A DNA stretch of 33,822 nucleotides from Deltaproteobacteria bacterium (GCA_016210005.1 JACQVA010000202.1:1-33822); one strand, 5' to 3'; counted from the first letter of the stretch, positions 11,013 through 19,503 are shown. Made by a program: numbers and translations. Notes: generated by a model not told the origin, from the sequence alone.

Positions 11013-11849
11013 TCACGCTTGCCGGCGCAGCTGCTGGCGGTAAGCGCGGCTGAGCGGCAAGACGTTGACTGCCCCGGTGATGTCGTTCACGTCGACGTAA
11101 ACCTCGGTGTCGTAGACCGCGGTGAGGTTGGCGTAGGTGATGACCGCGGCGGGCGGGCCGATCTCTACGAGGCGGCCGGCCTTGAGCAAGGCCACGCGGT
11201 CGCAGTAGAGCGCGGCCAGGTTGAGGTCGTGGAGCACGCTGATAATGCTCTTGCCGTCGCCTTGCAACTCATGGAGCAGATCGTAGATCTCCACCTCGTG
11301 GCGAATGTCGAGGAAGGCTGCGGGCTCATCGAGCAACAGGATATCCGCCTCTTGTGCCAGCGCTCGCGCCAGAATCACGCGCTGGCGTTCGCCGCCGCTG
11401 AGTTCGTGAATCGAGCGCGCCGCCAGCTCGAGCACGCCCGTGCGGGCCATGGCCTGGCGGGCGACCTCGAGGTCACGCCCCTCCTCGAAGGCGAAGCCGC
11501 CCAAGTGCGGCGAGCGCCCCATCAACACCACTTCGGTCACCGAGAACGGAAAGCTGATCGCGGTCTCTTGCGGCACGACCGCGATCGCTCGGCCGAGTTG
11601 GCGCCGCGTGTATTGGGCCAGCAGCTGCCCGCGCACCCGCACCTCGCCGGCTTGCGGCGCCAGCACACCGCTGAGCAGCCGCAGCAGCGTCGACTTCCCC
11701 GAGCCGTTGGGGCCGATGACCCCGAGCATCTCGCCCGGCTGCAACGCCAGCGACACGTCGTCGATGACCGGCTCGCGCCCGTAGCCGAACCGTAGGCCGC
11801 GCGCCTCGATCGCCAGGCCTAGCTCAGCCAAACGCCTTCTTCCCTTCAC
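11013..11849 (-). CDS. btuD: Cobalamin ABC transporter ATP-binding protein (BtuD-like)
   Basis: A 278-residue ABC ATPase of the vitamin B12/iron-siderophore/haem importer group. Walker A GPNGSGKST is at 46-54, the signature LSGGERQ at 150-156, Walker B ILLLDEP at 170-176 and the switch histidine in VLHDLNLA at 207. It would power B12 transfer through BtuC. The family alone does not separate B12 from iron substrates; the riboswitch and neighbours do. The start is uncertain: the GTG at 11849 overlaps btuC by 26 bases, and a TTG at 11831 is an alternative. Confidence 0.9.
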   Translation of the reverse strand: MKGRRRLAELGLAIEARGLRFGYGREPVIDDVSLALQPGEMLGVIGPNGSGKSTLLRLLSGVLAPQAGEVRVRGQLLAQYTRRQLGRAIAVVPQETAISFPFSVTEVVLMGRSPHLGGFAFEEGRDLEVARQAMARTGVLELAARSIHELSGGERQRVILARALAQEADILLLDEPAAFLDIRHEVEIYDLLHELQGDGKSIISVLHDLNLAALYCDRVALLKAGRLVEIGPPAAVITYANLTAVYDTEVYVDVNDITGAVNVLPLSRAYRQQLRRQA

Positions 11850-12843
11850 GCTTCAATAGGTAAACGAAGAACGGCCCGCCGCACAGCGCGGTGACGACTC
11901 CAACCGGGATCTCGACCGCGCCGAGTGCGCTGCGGGCAATGGTGTCGGCCCACACCAGGAAGATCGCCCCCGCCAGCAGCGCTGCCGGCAGCAGCAGGCG
12001 GTGGTCGGCACCGAGCAGCAAGCGCATCACGTGCGGCACAATCAGCCCGACAAAACCGATCATGCCGCTGACGGAGACCACTGCCCCGACCAGCAGCGAC
12101 GCCGCCAAGAACGCGCTGCGCCGCACGCGGGTAACATCCACCCCGAGTTGCAGCGCGCTTTCTTCGCCGAGCGCCAGGACGTTCAACTGCCGGCTCTGCA
12201 GCAGCAGCCAGCCGGCGCCTACCAGTGTGTACAGGCCGATGACCGCCACCAGCCGATAGCTCTGGGTCGCCAAACTCCCCATCAGCCAAAACAGGATGCC
12301 TTGCGCATGGTAGAAGTCAGCCAGCGCGTTCACGCACATGATCAGCGCGCCGGCGAAGGCGTTGTAAACCACGCCCGCCAACAGCAGCACGTAGGGTTGC
12401 AGTCGGCCGTGCACCAGCGCCACCCGGTAAATCACCGCCATCGACACCAGGGCGCCGAGCGCGGCCCCGAACGGCAACAGCGAGGCTTCGCTGGCTGCGC
12501 TGCGCCCGCCGGCGATCAACGCGATCACGGCGCCCAGCGCCGCGCCCCCCGAAATGCCGATCAGGTGGGGCTCGGCCAGCGGGTTGCGCAGCAGCCCTTG
12601 CAGCGCCACCCCCGCACTGGCGAGTGCGCCGCCGACCACCGCCGCCAGCAACACCCGCGGCAGCCGTGCCTCGAAGAGAATCACGCGGTCGCTGTTGTCG
12701 GCCAAGTCGGCCTGGAGCGCGCGCGCGAGGTCCACGTGCACGCTGCCCAGCAACGCCGCCAGCACGATGGTCGCCAGCAACAGCGCGACCAAGAGCGCAT
12801 TGACGATGACAAAGCGGCGCAGAGTCAGGTGAGCTGGCGTCAT
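11824..12843 (-). CDS. btuC: Cobalamin ABC transporter permease (FecCD/BtuC family)
   Basis: A 339-residue inner-membrane permease of the FecCD family with about ten hydrophobic segments. Typical regions are LPRVLLAAVVGGALASAGVA with LQGLLRNPLAEPHLIGISGG after it, and GMIGFVGLIVPHVMRLLLGA near the C-terminus, which includes the coupling-helix area. It starts with ATG at 12843, 12 bases after btuF, and its end overlaps btuD. It should form the translocation path for B12 delivered by BtuF. Confidence 0.93.
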   Translation of the reverse strand: MTPAHLTLRRFVIVNALLVALLLATIVLAALLGSVHVDLARALQADLADNSDRVILFEARLPRVLLAAVVGGALASAGVALQGLLRNPLAEPHLIGISGGAALGAVIALIAGGRSAASEASLLPFGAALGALVSMAVIYRVALVHGRLQPYVLLLAGVVYNAFAGALIMCVNALADFYHAQGILFWLMGSLATQSYRLVAVIGLYTLVGAGWLLLQSRQLNVLALGEESALQLGVDVTRVRRSAFLAASLLVGAVVSVSGMIGFVGLIVPHVMRLLLGADHRLLLPAALLAGAIFLVWADTIARSALGAVEIPVGVVTALCGGPFFVYLLKREGKKAFG

Positions 12844-12855
12844 CGGCCGATCAAA

Positions 12856-13752
12856 TCACGGCTCTGGGTCCGCGGCCACCGCGCCGCCCTCGCGCTCGTG
12901 GTCGAATCTGTCGGCATGAATGAAGCGCGCGACGGTCTCGAAAGCTTCGCCCAAGCGCGGCCCGGGATGCAGGAGCTGATAGGCGCGGTAGCCGTAGACG
13001 CGCCGCTCCCGCACCGCCGGCAAGCTTCTGAACTGGCTCCAGAACGCCGTCGCGGCCTCGGCCCCGGCCCGCGCTTCGTTGCCCATGGTCGTATCGATGA
13101 TCACCTCCGGTCCCGCTGCAATCACAAATTCGAGATTCAGATGCGGCCAGCTGCCGCCCGCCTGCGCCCCCAGATTGACCCCGCGGGCTGAGCGTATCAG
13201 CTCGTCTTGAAACGTGCCGCCGCCCACCGCGATCAGCGGCGTGTGCCCGACCACCATCAGCACCTTGCGCTCGGGGGCGCCGGCCAGCCGCTGCGCCACC
13301 GCCGCCATCTGCTGGCGGATGTGCGCGACCAGCGCTTGGGCCTGCTGCTCGCGCTCGAGTTCGCGCCCGATCGCCAGCAGCGATTCAAGAATCTCGGCCA
13401 CCGTCTGCGGATCGACCACTACCACCTTGAGCCCCAGCCGGCGCAGCGACTCCACCGGGGCGCGGTTGCCGGGGCTGGGTACGGCCACGATGACGTCGGG
13501 GCGCTTGGCCACGATCAGCTCGACGTTGGGAGTGAGGAAGGTGCCGACGCGATCGATCTTCTCCACCTCCGGCGGATAGTCGCAGTAGCTCGACACTCCC
13601 ACCAGCCGCTCCCCCAGCCCGAGCGCGAACACCGCCTCCGTCGCCGAGGGCGCCAGCGAAATGATACGCGCGGGCTCGACGGCGTACCCAGCCGCCGGCG
13701 GCAGCAAGACGGCCGCCAAGCACCCCCAACGTAGCGACTTCAATCTCACCAT
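12856..13752 (-). CDS. btuF: Periplasmic cobalamin-binding protein (BtuF-like)
   Basis: A 298-residue class III periplasmic binding protein. An N-terminal signal peptide (MVRLKSLRWGCLAAVLLPPA, cleavage likely near residue 24) precedes ARIISLAPSATEAVFALGLG and VGVSSYCDYPPEVEKIDRVG, the text typical of BtuF and related corrinoid-binding proteins. VELIVAKRPDVIVA follows, and the C-terminal lobe carries GPEVIIDTTMG. It captures B12 released by the outer-membrane receptor and hands it to BtuCD. The gene lies 23 bases after btuB and 12 before btuC. Confidence 0.92.
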   Translation of the reverse strand: MVRLKSLRWGCLAAVLLPPAAGYAVEPARIISLAPSATEAVFALGLGERLVGVSSYCDYPPEVEKIDRVGTFLTPNVELIVAKRPDVIVAVPSPGNRAPVESLRRLGLKVVVVDPQTVAEILESLLAIGRELEREQQAQALVAHIRQQMAAVAQRLAGAPERKVLMVVGHTPLIAVGGGTFQDELIRSARGVNLGAQAGGSWPHLNLEFVIAAGPEVIIDTTMGNEARAGAEAATAFWSQFRSLPAVRERRVYGYRAYQLLHPGPRLGEAFETVARFIHADRFDHEREGGAVAADPEP

Positions 13753-13775
13753 GCGTGATCTCGGGCGGTGCGCGC

Positions 13776-15731
13776 TTAGAAGGTCAGCTGCGTCCCGACC
13801 ACGAAGTTGATCGGCGAAGCCTTGAAACCGAGCGCCTCCTGATAATTGCGATCAAAGAGGTTGCCGATCCGGCCGAACAGCTCGACGCGCTGGAGCGGCG
13901 CCAGGAGCAGCCGGCGGCCGTAAGTCACCGCCACGTCGGCCACGGTGTAATTGGGATTGTTCACGGTCGTGAAGGTTGTCGGATCGACGTCGGCGCGATC
14001 GCCGGCGAAGTTGACGTTGCCGGCGAGATCGATCGCGTCCTCGGCTTGCAGCGGCGACGCGAGCCGGTAGCGCACGCCGGCGGCCATGCGGTTGTGCGGG
14101 CGGCGCAACAACGTGCGGGAGCCGCCGAGCACTTCGAAGTCGAGGTAGGTGTAAGTGCCCCGCAGCGTCAGCCCGGCGAGTGGGCGCAAGCTGACGCCGG
14201 TTTCGACGCCCTGCACGTCAACACGACCGGCGTTCTGAGCCGTGCACACGTAAGTCGTCGGATCGCACACCGCCTGGATCAGATTGGCGGTGCGGCGGGT
14301 GAAGTACGTGGCCTCGACGCTCAAGCGCTCGCCCCACAGCTGCTGCACCGCCCCGCCGTCGTATTCACTGCTGGTTTCGGCGTCGAGGTCGGGATTGCCG
14401 AAGCCGGGGTAGAACAACTCGTTGAACGTCGGCGCCTTGAAGCCTTCCGCGTAGCCGCCCTTGAGGCGGGTCGCCCAGCGGCCGCTGCCGTCCCAATCGT
14501 GCAAGTAACCCACCGACCAGGCCGCGCTGACTTCGCGCCCGAAGCCCTCGTCGTCGTCAACCCGCAGGCCGCCGGTTGCGATCAGATGCTCGTCGAGCAG
14601 GAGTAGCTGTTGCTGCACATAGCCGGCGTAGACACTGCGGCTGGCGGCGAAGTCCTGCTCCAGCAGCGGCGGCGGCGGGGCGAAGTTGACGTTGAGTGAC
14701 TTGGGGCGGGCCTCCTTCTCCTTGAACTCCACGCCGGCCGTGGTGATGCCGGCGCTGCCGGCGTAGTACGTCGCCTGCGCCTCACCGGTGGTGATCTGGG
14801 TCGGGATGCGCGAACGCACGGCCGAGGCGAAGGTGGCCGCGGCGTCCGGGTCGGTGAAGGTCTCGCTGTCGTGCACCACCGCGCCGGCCAGCCGGTAGCG
14901 CAGGCTGTCGGCCGGCCGGTGTTCCCATTCGCCTTTGAAGAGGTAACGCTCCTCGCTGAAGCGGGCATTGGGGTCGGAAAGGCCCTGGTAATAGAGATTG
15001 TTGAACAGGCCGACGACAGCATCGTGGTAGCGGAAGAAGCCGCGCAGCGTGCCCCGCTCGATTACGTCGGCATCAAGCCGCAGCGCGGCGGCCAGATTGC
15101 TGTAGTCATCGTTGACGGGCCGAAAGCCGCCGCTGCTTTGGTACGACAGCGAGCCGCTGAAGCCGAGGCGCTGTTGGGCGCCGGAGAAACTCAGCCGATG
15201 GCGCTGGGTATCACCGTTGCCGCCCTCGTTCAGCAGCGAGAACTGCGGCCGGCCGGTGCCGCGCTTGGTCACCAGGTTGACCACACCGCCCACGGCTTCG
15301 GAGCCGTAGAGCGTGCCGCCGGCGCCGCGCAGCACCTCGATGCGATCGAGGTTGTCCGCCGTCAAGGTGCCGAAGTTGAATTCCCCGAGGGTGGGGCTGT
15401 TGACCTCGACGCCATCGACGAGCATGAGCGTCTGGTCGGCGTCGGCACCGCGAATGTGCACGCTGGCGCTGGTGCCGCTGGAGCCCTGCTGCGTCACGTC
15501 CACACCCGGAACGCCGCGCAGCAATTCCACCACCGTGTCGGCGTGGCGGCTCTCGATCTCCTCGGCGGTAATGGCGGAGATCGACGTGGTTGCCTGCTCG
15601 ATCGGTTGTTCCCCGCGCGTTGCGGTCACCACTACCGTGCCCAACGCATGTTCTTCCGGCTCGTCGCCGGCGGGCGCGCTCACTGGCACCAGCATAACCG
15701 CAACCACCGCCCAAAACCTGAAACCCTTCAT
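13776..15731 (-). CDS. btuB: TonB-dependent outer-membrane cobalamin receptor (BtuB-like)
   Basis: A 651-residue outer-membrane receptor. It has a signal peptide (MKGFRFWAVVAVMLVPVSAP), then a TonB box (GTVVVTATR, about residues 31-39). The plug domain follows with ELLRGVPGVDV, VHIRGADADQTLMLVDGVEV and RIEVLRGAGGTLYGSEAVGG. The remaining 450 or so residues show the alternating pattern of a 22-strand barrel and end in a C-terminal phenylalanine (VVGTQLTF), the normal Bam signal. The B12 assignment rests on the riboswitch, btuFCD downstream and plug similarity to BtuB. GGGAG lies before the ATG at 15731. Confidence 0.92.
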   Translation of the reverse strand: MKGFRFWAVVAVMLVPVSAPAGDEPEEHALGTVVVTATRGEQPIEQATTSISAITAEEIESRHADTVVELLRGVPGVDVTQQGSSGTSASVHIRGADADQTLMLVDGVEVNSPTLGEFNFGTLTADNLDRIEVLRGAGGTLYGSEAVGGVVNLVTKRGTGRPQFSLLNEGGNGDTQRHRLSFSGAQQRLGFSGSLSYQSSGGFRPVNDDYSNLAAALRLDADVIERGTLRGFFRYHDAVVGLFNNLYYQGLSDPNARFSEERYLFKGEWEHRPADSLRYRLAGAVVHDSETFTDPDAAATFASAVRSRIPTQITTGEAQATYYAGSAGITTAGVEFKEKEARPKSLNVNFAPPPPLLEQDFAASRSVYAGYVQQQLLLLDEHLIATGGLRVDDDEGFGREVSAAWSVGYLHDWDGSGRWATRLKGGYAEGFKAPTFNELFYPGFGNPDLDAETSSEYDGGAVQQLWGERLSVEATYFTRRTANLIQAVCDPTTYVCTAQNAGRVDVQGVETGVSLRPLAGLTLRGTYTYLDFEVLGGSRTLLRRPHNRMAAGVRYRLASPLQAEDAIDLAGNVNFAGDRADVDPTTFTTVNNPNYTVADVAVTYGRRLLLAPLQRVELFGRIGNLFDRNYQEALGFKASPINFVVGTQLTF

Positions 15732-15749
15732 ACCCTGCTCCCTTCCACC

Positions 15750-16505
15750 TCAACGGTTGTCCGACAGTTGAAAACGATACTCGATGCGGCCGCGCAGCGG
15801 GCTGGCCCAGCCGCTGGCCGCCGGCGGCCGGAAGCGGCTGCGGCGGGCCACGGCGACCGCCGCCCGGTCGAGCACGTCGTAGCCCGAGGATTCCCGCAGA
15901 CTGACGTCGCTTACTCGGCCATCGGGCAGCACCGACAAGCCGATGTGCACGCTGCCCTGCCAACCGCGAGTGCGCGCAATCAACGGATAGCTCGGCTCGG
16001 GGCAATAGACGCAGGCCCCGCGTTGATCGGCACCGTTCTCGGCCGCCGCGCCGGCCGCCGTTCCCGTCCCCGGCCCGAGCTGGCCGGCAGCGGGCCGCGC
16101 CGCATGGTCGCCATCACCGGCTGTGACTGCACTGGTATCCGGCACCGGCCGGCGCGGGCGCGCCGCGTTGGTCGGCGGGGGTGCGGCCGCCCGCGCGCGG
16201 GGATTGCGCTGGGCTGCCGGCCGCGGCGCTTGTCGTTGTGTTCCTGCGACAACGGCTGCGGCCGCGAGCTCGCTCCGGCCGGCAGCGGCCGGTGGCGCCC
16301 CGGTGGTCTCGCTGTGATTCCCGCCGCCCGGCCATAAGACCACCGGGATCAACGGCCGTAGCGAGAGGGCGGGAATCGCGGTTACGACCGCCAGCCCGAG
16401 GGCAACGCTGTGCACGGCCAGCGCCAGCACGAAGGCCGCCGCCTTCGGCCAGCGTGCCCGCTGTCCATAATGAGCGGAGTGAGTGATCGCGTCCCTTCGC
16501 CGCAC
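15750..16505 (-). CDS. tonB: TonB family energy transducer
   Basis: A 251-residue protein with one N-terminal membrane helix (about 22-45), a periplasmic linker rich in Pro, Ala and Arg, and a C-terminal TonB domain. The domain shows PSYPLIARTRGWQGSVHIGL, SVLPDGRVSDVSLRESSGYD, VLDRAAVAVARRSRFRPP and a final aromatic strand. It would transmit proton-motive energy to the receptor encoded 18 bases downstream, so this is a dedicated B12 TonB. No ExbB/ExbD is in the window. The start is uncertain: GTG at 16505 directly follows the terminator T tract and has no Shine-Dalgarno; an internal GTG at 16430 would cut into the membrane helix. Confidence 0.87.
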   Translation of the reverse strand: MRRRDAITHSAHYGQRARWPKAAAFVLALAVHSVALGLAVVTAIPALSLRPLIPVVLWPGGGNHSETTGAPPAAAGRSELAAAAVVAGTQRQAPRPAAQRNPRARAAAPPPTNAARPRRPVPDTSAVTAGDGDHAARPAAGQLGPGTGTAAGAAAENGADQRGACVYCPEPSYPLIARTRGWQGSVHIGLSVLPDGRVSDVSLRESSGYDVLDRAAVAVARRSRFRPPAASGWASPLRGRIEYRFQLSDNR

Positions 16506-16542
16506 AAAAAAGCCCCGGCTCCCGGCACGGGAATCGAGGCTT
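16506..16542 (-). terminator. Intrinsic terminator of the cobalamin riboswitch
   Basis: On the minus strand AAGCCTCGATTCCCG pairs with CCGGGAGCCGGGGCTT around a two-base loop, with minor mismatches, and six T residues follow at 16511-16506. It lies after the riboswitch aptamer and immediately before tonB, so it is the likely expression platform. Ligand-bound aptamer should favour termination and shut off the B12 uptake operon. Confidence 0.85.
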
Positions 16543-16627
16543 CAACGGGATCGCGTGATCGGTCCCAGCCGCCTTCCCCCACGGGAGCATCCCCCGCGCG
16601 TCAAACGCGGGCGACATCGGCTCGTCC

Positions 16628-16790
16628 GATCGGGCAGGTCTCCTGGCTTGGGGATCGTCCTCGTGCCGCGCCTTCCCGTCCCTGATCCGGACAGTGGCGA
16701 GTGCGGCAGTTGTCCCCCCTTACAGTTGCGGGGCAGCGGGGGCTTTCCACCCCCTTCCCTTTTCCCCCGAAACAACTCGGGGACCCGATC
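16628..16790 (-). promoter_or_regulatory. Cobalamin (adenosylcobalamin-type) riboswitch
   Basis: The minus strand carries the conserved class I cobalamin aptamer elements in order: GGGAAGGGGGTGGAAAGCCC, GCCCCGCAACTGTAAGGGG, the B12-box GCCACTGTCC, GGGAAGGCGCGG, and the 3' signature AGCCAGGAGACCTGCC at 16635-16650. The closing P1 helix is also visible: GATCGGG at the 5' end (16790-16784) pairs with CCCGATC at the 3' end (16634-16628). It controls tonB-btuB-btuF-btuC-btuD through the downstream terminator. Confidence 0.95.
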
Positions 16791-16798
16791 GCGGCTCG

Positions 16799-16828
16799 CT
16801 TGTACTTGATCGCACCCGCAGGCGTCAA
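16799..16828 (-). promoter_or_regulatory. Sigma-70-type promoter of the B12 uptake operon
   Basis: On the minus strand TTGACG (16828-16823) is followed after 18 bases by TACAAG (16804-16799). That gives five of six and four of six matches to the -35 and -10 consensus. Transcription would begin near 16791-16793, exactly at the first base pair of the riboswitch P1 helix, which is the main reason to believe it. Confidence 0.55.
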
Positions 16829-17114
16829 GCCGTGCTGGCGGCGACTCATCACGCAAGCTTAGACCGCTTGGCTGACATCGCTGCTCGCTTCCCCAGTGGC
16901 ATTTCGCGGTCTGCGCGGAAGCCTTGGTGCGCGCTTGGAAGCGACCGGGCTCGGCCGCCCAACCCGTGCAACGCTGCGCTCGGCTATGCTACGCAGCGGA
17001 AGGAATGGAACCGACCACGCTGTACCGCAAGAAGCGTGACACCGTCCGGCTGCGAGACAAGGCCGACGCTCAGGTGCTGAAGGAGAAGTTCGGGTTGTAA
17101 GTCTTCGGCCGTGA
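16829..17114. other. Intergenic stretch upstream of the B12 operon
   Basis: No convincing gene. An ATG at 17005 opens a 31-codon plus-strand reading frame (MEPTTLYRKKRDTVRL...) that ends in TAA at 17100. It has a poorly placed AGGA and no recognisable family, so it is not called as a gene. No terminator is visible for the 234-residue protein gene that ends at 17115. Confidence 0.3.
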
Positions 17115-17819
17115 TCAGTGGTTGGATTTCTCCTCCGCCTCGGGCAGCCGTGGCGGCTCCGTGGTAACGACGTCCGCGAGCAGCGCCCGTGTTATGTCGT
17201 TGCTCGGCACGCCAGCTTGTTCCGCGGCGAGCACCACACCTTCTCCGATGCTGACGACTCGGGCCTCAACCACTATGCTCCCACCGGTTTCCTCTACCGT
17301 ACCGAACAGCAACGAGTCCGCCCCCGCAAGTCTTCCGATTTGGGCAGTGGTCCGCTCATCGACAAGACCCGAGACGCCGAGTTTTTGCTCGGCAACAATG
17401 CGATTCAGCTGATCACGCTCGACCAGCGTGACGCCACGACCGCGCAGCGCGCGCCGCAATCTTTCCGCGATGGCATCGCCGAAGCGGGTCCGCTGTCCCC
17501 GGTGGAGCAGCGGCATCAGGGCGAGCTTGCCACAGCTGACGCCGCTCGGGGTGAGGTCATTGGCGAGGCGATTGGCCGCGGCCTCAAGGGCTACCGGGGC
17601 ATCGCGTTCTTGTTTGCTCCGTTCGGCTTGCGCCGCTTGCCTCCGGGTCTCGGCCTCTTCGAGTTCCCTAGCTCGCCGTTGCTCGCCCAAGACGCGCCGC
17701 TGCTGTTCGATGATGCGCCGCTCGCGTTCGAGCGCTTCATCTGCCCGCACGCGAGCGGCGGCCCCTGGCAATGCGAGCGCGCAAATCAGGAGCGCGGTGA
17801 GAATTCTGATGCTGCTCAT
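17115..17819 (-). CDS. Exported FlgO/CsgG-like protein
   Basis: A 234-residue protein with a signal peptide (MSSIRILTALLICALALPGA, cleavage near residue 26) and a charged, Glu/Arg/Gln-rich segment at about 28-72 that should form a coiled coil. A FlgO/CsgG-type domain runs from about 80 to 215. The domain text is typical: GKLALMPLLHRGQRTRFGDA, LRRALRGRGVTLVERDQLNR, EQKLGVSGLVDERTTAQIGR, LAGADSLLFGTVEETGGSIV and EARVVSIGEGVVL. FlgO, CsgG and LpoB relatives act at the outer membrane, in flagellar rings, curli export or peptidoglycan synthase activation, but no flagellar or curli genes are nearby. It lacks a clear lipobox. It is the last of four minus-strand genes and starts 33 bases after its neighbour. 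Confidence 0.8.
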   Translation of the reverse strand: MSSIRILTALLICALALPGAAARVRADEALERERRIIEQQRRVLGEQRRARELEEAETRRQAAQAERSKQERDAPVALEAAANRLANDLTPSGVSCGKLALMPLLHRGQRTRFGDAIAERLRRALRGRGVTLVERDQLNRIVAEQKLGVSGLVDERTTAQIGRLAGADSLLFGTVEETGGSIVVEARVVSIGEGVVLAAEQAGVPSNDITRALLADVVTTEPPRLPEAEEKSNH

Positions 17820-17852
17820 GGTCGCCGAACGATCGTTAGCCCCGATAGTGGA

Positions 17853-18503
17853 TCAGCCCTTCTCCATCTCGGCAGTTACCTGCTCGCTCGACTTCCTTAC
17901 GAGGCTAGACACGTCTACGCCTTTGGCGGCGAGATAGCTGCCCAGCGCCAAGTTGACGGAGACAATTGACTTCAGATTGCCGGGGGCAACCGTCGCCAAC
18001 AAGAGCGTATCACCCAGGTTCGCCAGATTCCCCAGGCCGGCGTTGCTCGCGGCATCGACCGCCAGCTTTTCAACGTAGGCCGCCACCCCGACGCGCACGG
18101 CGGCTTCAACCAGCTTGGTGCGATCGGCCTTGTCGAGATTGGGCTTGTCGGCGAGGACCGCGCTGGTCATATCGCTCGCCTCGTCGACGATCCCCAGGTT
18201 CTCCTGGTTCAAGCCGCCTGGCTGTTGCAGCTTCTTCATCGACTCGCTGATCTTCGCCGCGTCCGTAGCATGACCGGTGGCTTCGAGGAGCTTCTGACTG
18301 CCCTCAAGAAACAGCAGCGTCGCCTTTAGGAAGTAGGCAGCCACCGGCGGTGCCGTCGCGGCGGCAGAACCCGATCCGGCGGGCTTCGATGCTGCTGCTT
18401 GCAAAGCCCCCTTCAGAAGATCTCCCCACTGCGCCCTCGCAACCACGCCGGGGACGGTGACCACTGCGACCAGACTCATGACCATGATGACTCGACGCTT
18501 CAT
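17853..18503 (-). CDS. Exported Ala-rich protein of unknown function
   Basis: A 216-residue protein with a clear signal peptide (MKRRVIMVMSLVAVVTVPGV, then VARA before Q25). The mature part is Ala-, Leu- and Lys-rich and probably all-helical, with no motif I recognise. The start at 18503 is firm: AAAGGAGG sits seven bases upstream, the strongest ribosome binding site in this cluster. A GC-rich hairpin (18524-18553) lies just before it. Together these suggest it is made in larger amounts than its operon partners, perhaps as a structural or secreted component. The frame is open upstream of the ATG, but that part has no protein-like character. Confidence 0.75.
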   Translation of the reverse strand: MKRRVIMVMSLVAVVTVPGVVARAQWGDLLKGALQAAASKPAGSGSAAATAPPVAAYFLKATLLFLEGSQKLLEATGHATDAAKISESMKKLQQPGGLNQENLGIVDEASDMTSAVLADKPNLDKADRTKLVEAAVRVGVAAYVEKLAVDAASNAGLGNLANLGDTLLLATVAPGNLKSIVSVNLALGSYLAAKGVDVSSLVRKSSEQVTAEMEKG

Positions 18504-18523
18504 GTTCTCCTCCTTTGGCTGTG

Positions 18524-18553
18524 GAGGGCGGCGGGCGTTACCCGGCCGCCCTC
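18524..18553 (-). repeat. Intra-operon hairpin ahead of the 216-residue protein gene
   Basis: GAGGGCGGC-GGG and CCC-G-GCCGCCCTC pair over twelve base pairs with a single bulged G and a five-base loop. It lies 20 bases downstream of one stop codon and about 20 bases before the start of the next gene. No T tract follows on the minus strand, so it is more likely an mRNA processing or stability element than an intrinsic terminator. Confidence 0.6.
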
Positions 18554-18573
18554 GGTTGACGCGACCAGGACGA

Positions 18574-19503
18574 TCACGGCGCGCGCGTGCTGCTCTGCGC
18601 CCGGGTATCGAGCATCTGTGGACCGATCTTGCCGGCGGCCGAACGGGCGAAGCCCGAGATCGCCGTGGTGTACGCGCCCGACGCCGAAATGTGTTTGGCG
18701 GTGCTGACGTCACCGAACGAGCCCACCACACGTTCTGTCGTCAGCTCGACGGCTTCCACGGTGCCGTCGACCACGGCGAGATAAGTCCCGTCGGCCTGCT
18801 GTCCTTCGTCCGAGACCTTGATTTCACCTTGCACGAGGAACCTGACGCCGTCGCGCAGCGCCACGGCCGCGATGTCGTCGCGCTCGGCGGAGGAGATATC
18901 GGCGACCTCCGCGCCACCCTGCTCCAAGCCGCGGCGGCGCGCCTTGAGGGAGCGGCGCACGTCGAAACCCCGATCGATCAGTTCCTGCTGCAGCAAATCG
19001 ATTACCTCGGCCGCGCCGCGGCGGGTGGTGACGCCGCTGCGTGGCAGAATGCGATAGCTGACCACGGCGAACGTCACCGCCGGCCGGCCGGCGGTCTGCC
19101 TGCGCGATTCCTCTCTCGCCCGCTTGGTCAACTCGGCTGTGCGCACCACCGCCTGCACGCTGGCGAAGCACTGCCCCTGGCCGAACCAGTAGCGGTCGAT
19201 CCGGCGGGCGCCGACGACATCACTCACCGAAACGTTGGCCCCGGGATCGCCGAACATCCCCTTGGCGCGCATCAGCACGTCCCGTAACCCGGCCCCGACT
19301 GCCTGCTCCCGCGAGGCATCGTCCAGCGCCGAGCAGGGCACGCTGCCGATGCCCTCGACCACATGTTCGCCAAAGCCAGCGGCCAGCGGCGGCGGAGCCG
19401 CGACCGGCGCGGGTGCCGGCCGCGCGGCGCAGCCCATTTGCGCCAGTAGGCCTGCGGCACCCGCCGCGCATGCCGCCAGACGCCACGAACCGGGGCGCGT
19501 CAT
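18574..19503 (-). CDS. Exported protein, LPP20-like plus CsgG-like regions
   Basis: A 309-residue protein with an N-terminal hydrophobic export signal and a cysteine at residue 25 in LLAQMGC. That is only a poor lipobox, so lipoprotein status is open. Residues 45-125 (VVEGIGSVPCSAL, REQAVGAGLRDVLMRAKGMF, NVSVSDVV) resemble the alpha/beta pattern of LPP20/FlgP-type domains. Residues 142-300 (TFAVVSYRILP, LLQQELIDRGFDVRRSL, GVRFLVQGEIKVSD, VVDGTVEAVELTTERVVGSF) resemble CsgG/LpoB-type domains. These are fold-level impressions, not motif matches. The start overlaps the stop of the upstream gene (ATGA), so the two are translationally coupled. Confidence 0.7.
   Translation of the reverse strand: MTRPGSWRLAACAAGAAGLLAQMGCAARPAPAPVAAPPPLAAGFGEHVVEGIGSVPCSALDDASREQAVGAGLRDVLMRAKGMFGDPGANVSVSDVVGARRIDRYWFGQGQCFASVQAVVRTAELTKRAREESRRQTAGRPAVTFAVVSYRILPRSGVTTRRGAAEVIDLLQQELIDRGFDVRRSLKARRRGLEQGGAEVADISSAERDDIAAVALRDGVRFLVQGEIKVSDEGQQADGTYLAVVDGTVEAVELTTERVVGSFGDVSTAKHISASGAYTTAISGFARSAAGKIGPQMLDTRAQSSTRAP

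Noticed and set aside
11824-13752. Iron-siderophore or haem uptake as the role of the ABC transporter
   Set aside because: The families overlap, but the cobalamin riboswitch at the head of the operon and the BtuF-type text favour vitamin B12.
17005-17100. Plus-strand 31-codon frame starting MEPTTLYRKKRDTVRL
   Set aside because: The AGGA before the ATG is too close to work well, no family is recognisable, and nothing around it supports a gene.
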